Origin: Paenibacillus sp. SY21-1
GTDB taxonomy: Bacteria > Bacillota > Bacilli > Paenibacillales > Paenibacillaceae
NCBI RefSeq assembly: GCF_005222705.1
Contig: NZ_STGF01000014.1
Span: forward strand, 115,576-179,575
Direction: 5' to 3'
DNA: 64,000 nucleotides
The position numbers were made by a program, and so were the translations under genes. Every line of letters begins with the position of its first letter. The stretch's first letter is position 1. Below are positions 43,469-50,457 of the stretch, one piece after another. The notes under the pieces were generated by a model. The model was not told the origin of the DNA. It searched no databases and saw only the letters and a program-made list of their open reading frames with translations.

Positions 43469-44377
43469 GTGAAAACGATTGAAGTGCAGCAGTTGGTGCA
43501 AAAATTTTCGCTAGAGGTGCTTGCGGGAGCGGATCGGCTGAACCGCCCAATCATAAAAGCGCGGGCCTATAGACCCGGTCTGGAGTTTGTCGGCTACTTT
43601 GATTATTTCCCGCAGGAGCACGTTCAGGTGCTGGGCCGCAAGGAAATTACGTATTTGCACTCGCTTACCGAGGAGGAGCGCAATCTTCGCATCGGAAATA
43701 TTGTCAAATATCACCCGCCTTGCTTTATCGTGACGGCCGAGCAGGAAGGGTTGAAATACTTAACCAAATATTGCGAGCAGGAATGTATTCCGCTGCTTCG
43801 CACGAAGGAGAAGACGGCGCCGTTTCTGAGCATGCTCGATGCCTACTTGCTCAAAGCGCTGGCCCCGGAAATTGCCGTGCATGGCGTTTGCCTGAACGTA
43901 TCAGGCATCGGGATTTTGCTGCGGGGCAAATCGGGGGTAGGCAAAAGCGAAACGGCGCATACGCTTATCCGCCGCGGCCACCGTCTGGTCGCAGACGATA
44001 TCGTCGTGCTCAAAAAGCTGAGCGCGCAAACGCTGCTTGGCAGCCATAACGAGAAAACAAAGGAGTTTCTGGCGCTGCGCAGCGTAGGCCTGATCAATGT
44101 CGTAAGGCTGTACGGACGCAAGGCGTTCCAGGACGAAACGCGGATCACCCTGGATATCGAGCTGACGAAGTGGCGCGACAATGAGCTGAACAACGAGCTT
44201 GAGCTAACGCCAAAATTCACGGAATATATGGGGGTTCGCGTGCCGCACATTGAAATACAGCTGCAGCCCGGCCGCGATGCGGCAGGGCTTATCGAAGCAG
44301 CCGCCAACAGCTGGTATTTAAAGCAGCAGGGCTACAGCGCGGTGGAGGAGTTTATGAAGCGGCTGGAGATGGAATAG
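43469..44377 (+). CDS. HPr kinase/phosphorylase-like protein, divergent paralogue
   Basis: The 302-residue protein has the HprK fold: N-terminal half with GYFDYFPQEHVQVLG, H138 in AVHGV, Walker A GKSGVGKSE (153-161), and LVADD with D176-D177. True HprK then has EIRGLGIINV; here it reads ALRSVGLINV (202-211), losing the conserved Glu and Gly, and PVRPGRN reads QLQPGRD. HprK phosphorylates HPr on serine to control carbon catabolite repression. The neighbours (ABC exporter, not lgt) and motif changes suggest a second copy with altered activity; that is inference. Confidence 0.8.
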   Translation: MKTIEVQQLVQKFSLEVLAGADRLNRPIIKARAYRPGLEFVGYFDYFPQEHVQVLGRKEITYLHSLTEEERNLRIGNIVKYHPPCFIVTAEQEGLKYLTKYCEQECIPLLRTKEKTAPFLSMLDAYLLKALAPEIAVHGVCLNVSGIGILLRGKSGVGKSETAHTLIRRGHRLVADDIVVLKKLSAQTLLGSHNEKTKEFLALRSVGLINVVRLYGRKAFQDETRITLDIELTKWRDNELNNELELTPKFTEYMGVRVPHIEIQLQPGRDAAGLIEAAANSWYLKQQGYSAVEEFMKRLEME

Positions 44378-44506
44378 CGAAGCGGCCCTCCCCGCTGGAC
44401 ATCGCAAGAAATGCGGCTACCCATAGCCCGGCTAACATGGTAAACTGTGAAAGAGAAAAGCTCATTCCCTCGCACAAGTTCTGACAGACTCAAAGGAGGA
44501 AACCGC

Positions 44507-44959
44507 GTGGAAAATTGCTCGATTGTGACCAAGCCCGCTATCCATTTAGCAGGAATCAGCTATTGTGGGCCGTACTCAACCTTTCCAGACGAAGCCATCA
44601 GGCTGCAAACTGAGTTTTTGACACGTAAGCATGAGCTGGACGGCAAAATGAAATCTTCGGTGCTGTACAGCCCGAATTTCGGCAACGAGGCGTTCGCTAC
44701 TTATTGGGCCTGTTACGAGGTGGAGCATCTTGACGAGGTGCCGCCCGGGATGGTGCAGTTCACTATTCCGTCGCACCGGTATGCCATGGCGGGATGCTCA
44801 AACAAACGAATCGGTGAAGGCTATGAGCAGCTTCATGCCTGGATCAACGAAAACGGGCTTGTGCGCCAGGACAACGGGGTGTCGCTGGAGCTGTTTTATA
44901 TTGATGACCAGCATTTGGAGGAAGAGCCGGTCGAACTGCTGATTCCTCTAAAGGATTAA
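44507..44959 (+). CDS. GyrI-like/AraC effector-binding domain protein
   Basis: The 150-residue protein begins with the family pattern IVTKPAIHLAGISYCGPY and ends with ELFYIDDQHLEEEPVELLIPLK, both typical of the stand-alone SOUL/GyrI-like effector-binding domain. Such proteins bind small hydrophobic ligands and sometimes act in drug response. GTG at 44507 has AAAGGAGG seven nt upstream. No DNA-binding domain is present. Confidence 0.8.
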   Translation: MENCSIVTKPAIHLAGISYCGPYSTFPDEAIRLQTEFLTRKHELDGKMKSSVLYSPNFGNEAFATYWACYEVEHLDEVPPGMVQFTIPSHRYAMAGCSNKRIGEGYEQLHAWINENGLVRQDNGVSLELFYIDDQHLEEEPVELLIPLKD

Positions 44960-44970
44960 TGGATACAGGC

Positions 44971-45047
44971 AGCTTGCGCGCAAAGGGCGGAACACCAGGT
45001 ACATGCTTGGCCTGGGTTCGCTTTTTGCGAGGCAGGCTCTTTTTTTT
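44971..45047 (+). terminator. Long imperfect terminator hairpin
   Basis: Arms built from AGCTTGC, CGCAAA and CCAGG on the left pair with CCTGG, TTTGCG and GCAGGCT on the right, and eight T residues follow at 45040-45047. Confidence 0.8.
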
Positions 45048-45084
45048 ATAGGCGGAGCGCGCGGAAAGAGGGAGGTGATCAGCA

Positions 45085-45555
45085 ATGAGGAAACGAGAGA
45101 GGCGGCTTCGATTTGGCCTTATCGGCGGGGCTGCAAGCGGCGTCGTGCTGGCGCTGCTGCTCAAAGGGGCTGAAGCGGCAACGGGCCAAGAAGTGTATCG
45201 GCTGCTCCTAAACGTCGATTTTATGCCGTGGGTTCCCCGGAATATGCCGGAATGGGCCGAGCTTGCTCTGCATATGGCCGTTGCGCTGCCGCTTGGCTGG
45301 GTTTATCTCCGTTTGCTGACGCTCTGGCAATCGCCGCTGTGGTTGGGTCTTGGAGTAGGACTTGCGGTCGCCTGCTGTACGTGGGTACCGTTAACACAGC
45401 TATCGGAGCGTGTTCCAGACACCTCTGACTGGGGGGCTTTGGGCCTGTGGCTTGCAGGACATTTGGGCTATGGCTTGGCGCTTGCGGCGGCAGGGGCTTA
45501 TTGGAGAAAAAAGGAGAGGAGAAATGAAGATGAGTTATCCATTGTATATCGTTGA
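45085..45555 (+). CDS. Small polytopic membrane protein, YqhR-like
   Basis: The 156-residue protein has a basic start (MRKRERRLRF) and four hydrophobic helices (about 11-28, 58-78, 83-103, 118-140), with short WVPRNMPEWAE and WVPLTQLSERVPDTSDWG loops. The pattern resembles YqhR-type conserved membrane proteins of Bacillales, whose function is not known. GGGAGGTGATC precedes ATG. The PhzF-family gene starts inside its last codons. Confidence 0.65.
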   Translation: MRKRERRLRFGLIGGAASGVVLALLLKGAEAATGQEVYRLLLNVDFMPWVPRNMPEWAELALHMAVALPLGWVYLRLLTLWQSPLWLGLGVGLAVACCTWVPLTQLSERVPDTSDWGALGLWLAGHLGYGLALAAAGAYWRKKERRNEDELSIVYR

Positions 45556-46324
45556 CGCATTTGCAAGCGAGCGTTACAAAGGAAATCCGGCTGCGGTATG
45601 TATGTTAAGCGAGCCGGGAGAAGCGGAATGGATGCAACTGGTTGCGGCCGAAATGAATTTGTCGGAAACGGCCTTTGCAGTCCCCGAGGAAGACGGAAGC
45701 TGGGGCTTGCGCTGGTTTACACCCGAGGGAGAGGTCGATCTATGCGGTCACGCTACGCTGGCTACCGCTCATGCTTTATGGGAGACAGGCAGGCTTGAAC
45801 GTCAGGAGGAGGCCAGATTTCATACGAAAAGCGGCTTGCTTACCGCTCGTTGGACGAAGACAGGCATTTTGATGGATTTTCCGGACGAACGGCCACTGCC
45901 TGTTCATGCGCCGGAGGATCTGCTGCAAGGGCTGGGCCTTATACCGCGATATGTAGGATTAAATCGGATGGACTATCTGGTTGAGGTGGATAGCGAGGAA
46001 ACGGTGCGCTCGCTTCGCCCGGACTTCATGATGCTGGCTCGCCTGCCTGTACGCGGAGTCATTGTCACCAGCCGAGCGGAGGGAGGCGAATACGATTTTG
46101 TATCGCGCGCCTTCTATCCCGCCACGGGCACGAATGAGGACCCGGTCACGGGCTCCGCGCACTGCGCGCTTGCGCCGTATTGGGCCAAGCGGCTGCGCAA
46201 GTCTGCGCTTACCGGTTACCAGGCCTCCAAGCGGGGAGGACTTGTGCATGTGCAAATCCACGAGGAGCGTATTTTGTTAACCGGACAAGCGATAACGGTG
46301 CTGCGGGGAGAGCTGGAGCCGTAG
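45524..46324 (+). CDS. PhzF family isomerase/epimerase
   Basis: The 266-residue protein has the PhzF/diaminopimelate-epimerase-like double fold: YIVDAFASERYKGNPAAVC, LSETAFA with the catalytic Glu, GHATLATAHAL, and TGTNEDPVTGSAH. ATG at 45524 has AAGGAG seven nt upstream and lies 32 nt inside the preceding gene; a second ATG two codons on is possible. Members isomerise varied small acids; the substrate cannot be read from sequence. Confidence 0.92.
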   Translation: MKMSYPLYIVDAFASERYKGNPAAVCMLSEPGEAEWMQLVAAEMNLSETAFAVPEEDGSWGLRWFTPEGEVDLCGHATLATAHALWETGRLERQEEARFHTKSGLLTARWTKTGILMDFPDERPLPVHAPEDLLQGLGLIPRYVGLNRMDYLVEVDSEETVRSLRPDFMMLARLPVRGVIVTSRAEGGEYDFVSRAFYPATGTNEDPVTGSAHCALAPYWAKRLRKSALTGYQASKRGGLVHVQIHEERILLTGQAITVLRGELEP

Positions 46325-46343
46325 TACACGAGCGTCCTCGCCT

Positions 46344-46366
46344 CCATGCTCGGCATCATGGTTTTT
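46344..46366 (+). terminator. Weak terminator after the PhzF-family gene
   Basis: CCATG and CATGG enclose an 8-nt loop and five T residues follow at 46362-46366. Confidence 0.45.
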
Positions 46367-46520
46367 CGCCTTGTCGCGGCCCCTGCTTGTCCCCTTTAAT
46401 TCCCTCGCATAAGCGGCGTCTGCCTCACCGGGCAGGCCGCTACAACTGTTTTGCCAAGCTTGCACTTTATTGTATAAACCCCCGCTATTCCTGACGTTTA
46501 GAGGCTCCAAAAATGTCCAA

Positions 46521-46550
46521 TTGCCGGTAAAACGATATACTCGCCATAAT
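46521..46550 (+). promoter_or_regulatory. Promoter of the second lpl operon
   Basis: TTGCCG (46521-46526) and CATAAT (46545-46550) are 18 nt apart, 50 nt before lplB2. The motif shared by the GH95 and lplB1 promoters is absent here, consistent with a different regulator. Confidence 0.5.
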
Positions 46551-46600
46551 AGGGATACAGCGCTGACAAGGCGGTAAGCGATAACCGGAGGTGAACGACT

Positions 46601-47554
46601 ATGAAGCAGGTTGCAGCCACGCATGTGAAACGGCAAGATCCCGATTATCGGCCGAGCATGCTGCGGAGGCTCCAAAAGGACAAATGGCTATATATTTTGC
46701 TGCTGCCTGGATTGCTTTATTTTTTATTGTTCAAGTATGTACCAATGTGGGGCGTATTGCTCGCCTTCCAGAACTATCAGCCGTTTGTGGGGTTTTGGAA
46801 AAGCGAGTGGGTCGGCCTTGAGCATTTTCAGCTGTTTTTTTCCAATCCCGAATTTTTTATGCTGCTTCGCAACACGCTGTTGCTGTCCTTTTACAATTTG
46901 GTGTTTTTTTTCCCGGCGCCGATCGTGCTTGCCATTCTCCTCAATGAAATTAGAAGGGCATGGTTTAAACGGTCCATACAGACGCTGATTTACATTCCCC
47001 ACTTTATCTCTATGGTTATTGTCGCCAGTATGACTTATGTATTCCTTACGACTGCCGGCGGGCCCGTCAACGAGCTGCTGTTTGCCTACACGGGGCAAAA
47101 AATCGAGTTTCTGGCCAGTCCCGACTGGTTCAGGCCGCTTATTATTTTGCAGACGATTTGGAAGGAATGCGGCTGGGGAACGATTATTTTTCTGGCGGCG
47201 CTGGCGGCCGTGGATGTGGAGCAGTACGAGGCGGCCATTATGGACGGTGCGAACCGGTGGAAACAAATTTGGCATATTACGCTGCCGTCGATCAGGAGCA
47301 CCATCATCATTTTGCTTATACTGCGGATGGGCAACGTGCTCGAGAACGGCTTTGAACAGATTTATTTAATGCTCAATCCTCTCAACCGGAGCGTAGCCGA
47401 AGTGTTCGATACGTATGTGTATGCGATGGGGATTACGCAGGGAGCGTTCAGCTACAGTACGGCAGTCGGCCTGTTTAAAGCGATTGTAGGCGTCATTCTG
47501 GTGCTGGGCAGCAACTACTTGGCCAAACGGTTCGGCCAGTCCGGACTTTATTGA
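46601..47554 (+). CDS. Oligosaccharide ABC importer permease, LplB family (second system)
   Basis: The 317-residue CUT1 permease has YVPMWGVLLAFQNYQPF, six helices, and an EAA loop (YEAAIMDGANRWKQIWHITLPSI). GGAGGTGA precedes ATG. It begins glycan locus 2 and pairs with the LplC-family gene 29 nt downstream. As in locus 1, no ATPase is encoded nearby. Confidence 0.93.
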   Translation: MKQVAATHVKRQDPDYRPSMLRRLQKDKWLYILLLPGLLYFLLFKYVPMWGVLLAFQNYQPFVGFWKSEWVGLEHFQLFFSNPEFFMLLRNTLLLSFYNLVFFFPAPIVLAILLNEIRRAWFKRSIQTLIYIPHFISMVIVASMTYVFLTTAGGPVNELLFAYTGQKIEFLASPDWFRPLIILQTIWKECGWGTIIFLAALAAVDVEQYEAAIMDGANRWKQIWHITLPSIRSTIIILLILRMGNVLENGFEQIYLMLNPLNRSVAEVFDTYVYAMGITQGAFSYSTAVGLFKAIVGVILVLGSNYLAKRFGQSGLY

Positions 47555-47583
47555 CGCAATCAGACAGAAAGGAGAATGGGGCT

Positions 47584-48468
47584 ATGGCCAAAACCTACCG
47601 GACAGTATCAGGCACGGCATTTGATCTATGCAATTATATTTTTTTGGGAGCGTTTGCAATTGCGGCGGTATTGCCTTTTATTTACGTCATATCGGGCTCC
47701 TTTGCCACGGACGCGGAAATTACGCGAAGGGCCGTGTTTCTCATCCCAGAAACGTTCTCGATTGCGGCCTACCAGTTTATTTTTTCGACCGGAACCATTA
47801 TGAAAAGTATTGGCGTGTCGATGTACGTAACGGTCGTCGGCACGGCGGTCAATCTGTTTTTTACGGTCACGATGGCGTATCCGCTCGCGCGGCGCAACCT
47901 GATGGGCCGGAATACGGTACTGAATCTGGTCATCTTCTCGATGCTGTTCGGCGGAGGCATGATACCGACCTATCTCGTTATCCGCGAGCTGAATTTGCTG
48001 GATTCCTATTGGGCGTTAATTCTTCCCGGCGCAATCAGCGCGTTTAATCTGATTATCGTAAAAAACTTTTTCCAGGAGCTTCCTCCCGGGCTGGAGGAGG
48101 CGGCCAAAATCGACGGCTGCTCGGAGATAGGTTTGTTGTGGCGCATCGTGCTGCCGCTCTCCAAGCCGGTGCTCGCTACGTTTACGCTTTTTTATGCGGT
48201 CGGCCACTGGAATGACTTTTTTGCGGCGCTGCTGTACATAAACGACCCTGCTAAATGGCCGCTGCAAGTGTTGCTTCGCCAAATCGTATTGCTGTCGCAA
48301 GCCGCAGCCGGCGATTTGCACGCCATGGACCCTAATTTCGTCAAGCCGCCGGATCAATCGATCAAGATGGCCGTCATCGTCGTGGGCACCGTTCCGATCT
48401 TGCTCGTGTATCCATTTTTGCAAAAGCATTTTGCCAAGGGAGTGCTTATCGGCTCCATCAAAGGCTAA
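47584..48468 (+). CDS. Oligosaccharide ABC importer permease, LplC/YtcP family (second system)
   Basis: The 294-residue partner permease has AVLPFIYVISGSFATDAE, the EAA loop (LEEAAKIDGCSEIGLLWRIVLPL), and the C-terminal YPFLQKHFAKGVLIGSIKG. ATG at 47584 has AAAGGAG nine nt upstream and is preferred to a TTG at the lplB2 stop. Confidence 0.93.
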   Translation: MAKTYRTVSGTAFDLCNYIFLGAFAIAAVLPFIYVISGSFATDAEITRRAVFLIPETFSIAAYQFIFSTGTIMKSIGVSMYVTVVGTAVNLFFTVTMAYPLARRNLMGRNTVLNLVIFSMLFGGGMIPTYLVIRELNLLDSYWALILPGAISAFNLIIVKNFFQELPPGLEEAAKIDGCSEIGLLWRIVLPLSKPVLATFTLFYAVGHWNDFFAALLYINDPAKWPLQVLLRQIVLLSQAAAGDLHAMDPNFVKPPDQSIKMAVIVVGTVPILLVYPFLQKHFAKGVLIGSIKG

Positions 48469-48488
48469 TCCGGGTAACAGTCGTTTTT

Positions 48489-48512
48489 CCTTGCAAGCTC
48501 CAGGCTTGCAGG
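48489..48512 (+). other. Hairpin in the lplC2-lplA2 intergenic region
   Basis: TGCAAGC and GCTTGCA (extended by CC/GG with a bulge) form a stem around a 5-nt loop, without a following T-run. It occupies the same place as the hairpin in the first lpl operon and may stabilise the binding-protein message. Confidence 0.5.
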
Positions 48513-48558
48513 CAGACGGTTATACAATAGAGCCATTTAGAATAAGGGAGGCACATGT

Positions 48559-50157
48559 ATGAGAAAAAATCGAAACCGTAACAAAAAGTGGGCGTTTCTG
48601 TTGCTGGCAGGAACGATGACGGCAGGCACGCTGGTCGGCTGCTCGCAGCAAAGCGGAAGCACCTCCAACGCAACGCCGGGAGCGGCATCGCCGGATGCCG
48701 TTCAGCAGACGGATGCTCCCGTGAAGGAAGAGGCTGCGCTGCCCATCAACATCATGCTGCCGATTTTCAAAACGAATTATCCGAAGGATGACAGTCCGGT
48801 GGCCGCAGAAATCGAAAAACGAACGAATACCGATATCCATTTTGAATGGGTGCCCAACGCCTCCTATGTAGACAAATTCAACATTACGCTGGCATCCGGC
48901 AAGCTGCCTACGATCATGTACGTGCCTGATGTCAAATCGCCAAGCTTTGTGAATGCCGCCAAATCGGGCGCGTTCTGGGAGATTGGACCCTATTTGAAGG
49001 ATTATCCGAACCTGAGCGGCGCCAATCCGGTTATTCTCAACAACTCCTCGATCGAGGGCAAAAACTACGGGATCTACCGCGGACGCCCGCTCGGACGGAA
49101 CGGAGTGTATTACCGAAAGGATTGGCTCGACAATGTAGGGCTGTCGGTGCCAACGACGGTCGACGAATTTTACAATATGCTGAAAGCGTTTAAAGAGCAG
49201 GACCCCGACCAAAACGGCAAGGACGACACGTATGGATTGGTGCTTGTCAAATGGACAGGTCAATGGTCAAGCGGCTTCGACAACATCAAGCTCTGGTTCG
49301 GCGCTCCGAACAAATGGGGCGATTTCGACGGCAAGCTGGTGCCGGATCATCTGACACCGGAATATGTGGATGCGCTTAAATTTATGAAAAAGCTGTATGA
49401 CGAGAAGCTGATCAATCAGGATTTCGCCATCATGGATTCAGCCAAATGGACCGATCCGCTCGTCAACAACCAGGCTGGCGTCATTATTGACGTCATTGAC
49501 GGAGCTGCGCGCGCAGACGATAAAATACACGCGGCGCTTGCCGCGCAAGGAAAGGATCAGCCGGATATTCACTACATGGATGTGTTCAGCGGCGTGAAGG
49601 ATGCGGAGGGCAAGCTGCATACGCTGCCGACATCCGGCTTCGCGGGCATGCTGGCTGTTCCGAAATCGGCGGTTAAAACAGAGGAAGAGCTGAAGCGGGT
49701 GCTTGCATTCATCGACCAGCTGAACGATCCTGACATGCAGACGATGCTGGGCTACGGTCTGGAAGGAAGCCACCACACGCTGGAGGATGATGCGATCGTC
49801 GTCAGCAAAGATACGGTGCTGCTCGAGTCCGAGGTGGAGGGACTGAATCAGATGCTGACATTCATCCCGGAGGATAAAGCCAAAAAAGTGAAGCAAACGC
49901 CGCTTCGCATCAAGCAAACCGATCTGCAGAAGGAAAACGAGCAATATATCGTGGCGAATCCTGCCGAGCCGTTTATCTCTCAGGTGTACACCGAAAAGGG
50001 CGCCCAGCTCGATAACATTCTTAACGATGCGCGCATTAAATTTATCGTCGGCCAAATCGACGAGGCCGGCTTGCAGGCCGCATTCGAGCTATGGAAAAAG
50101 AGCGGCGGCAACGATCTGATTGCCGAAATGAACGAGCTTTACGCAGCCAGCAAGTAG
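48559..50157 (+). CDS. Extracellular oligosaccharide-binding lipoprotein, LplA family (second system)
   Basis: The 532-residue lipoprotein has a basic N-terminus, hydrophobic core and lipobox LVGC (C28), a Ser/Thr/Ala/Gln-rich linker, and a two-lobed solute-binding domain. It is the substrate receptor of the second importer. The following genes point to rhamnogalacturonan-type oligosaccharides. GGGAGG precedes ATG. Confidence 0.93.
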   Translation: MRKNRNRNKKWAFLLLAGTMTAGTLVGCSQQSGSTSNATPGAASPDAVQQTDAPVKEEAALPINIMLPIFKTNYPKDDSPVAAEIEKRTNTDIHFEWVPNASYVDKFNITLASGKLPTIMYVPDVKSPSFVNAAKSGAFWEIGPYLKDYPNLSGANPVILNNSSIEGKNYGIYRGRPLGRNGVYYRKDWLDNVGLSVPTTVDEFYNMLKAFKEQDPDQNGKDDTYGLVLVKWTGQWSSGFDNIKLWFGAPNKWGDFDGKLVPDHLTPEYVDALKFMKKLYDEKLINQDFAIMDSAKWTDPLVNNQAGVIIDVIDGAARADDKIHAALAAQGKDQPDIHYMDVFSGVKDAEGKLHTLPTSGFAGMLAVPKSAVKTEEELKRVLAFIDQLNDPDMQTMLGYGLEGSHHTLEDDAIVVSKDTVLLESEVEGLNQMLTFIPEDKAKKVKQTPLRIKQTDLQKENEQYIVANPAEPFISQVYTEKGAQLDNILNDARIKFIVGQIDEAGLQAAFELWKKSGGNDLIAEMNELYAASK

Positions 50158-50174
50158 ATGAAGTCTTTCGTTGG

Positions 50175-50264
50175 ATTATAGGAAAGCAACATTTTTCGCT
50201 ACCTTTCTCTATATTTCTCGGAATGAAACGCGCTGCGCTGCCAAAGAACGGCTCAGCGCGCTTC
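50175..50264. repeat. Dispersed intergenic repeat, copy 2, with GC-rich hairpin
   Basis: The core 50202-50231 matches 34441-34470 at 28 of 30 positions. Here it runs into a hairpin (CGCGCTGCGC at 50229-50238 and GCTCAGCGCG at 50251-50260) that could act as a terminator for lplBCA2, although no T-run follows. The surrounding 300-nt gap (50158-50457) holds no other gene. Confidence 0.65.
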
Positions 50265-50353
50265 CCCTTGGACAGAGCTTCACTGCCACTTTGCGGCGGA
50301 ACTCTGTCTTTTGCCTTAGTTCTCCAGTTTCATACATTTACGGGAAAAAGGAC

Positions 50354-50382
50354 TTGTCCAATCTCCGGAAGCAAGCTATTCT
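50354..50382 (+). promoter_or_regulatory. Possible promoter of the membrane AraC regulator
   Basis: TTGTCC (50354-50359) and TATTCT (50377-50382) are 17 nt apart, about 75 nt before the gene. Confidence 0.4.
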
Positions 50383-50457
50383 TGAACCATGCTTATTGAA
50401 TGCGATTACATTGGAATTTGAGGTTTAAACATCCATTTCGATTTGGTTGGTGAGAAT

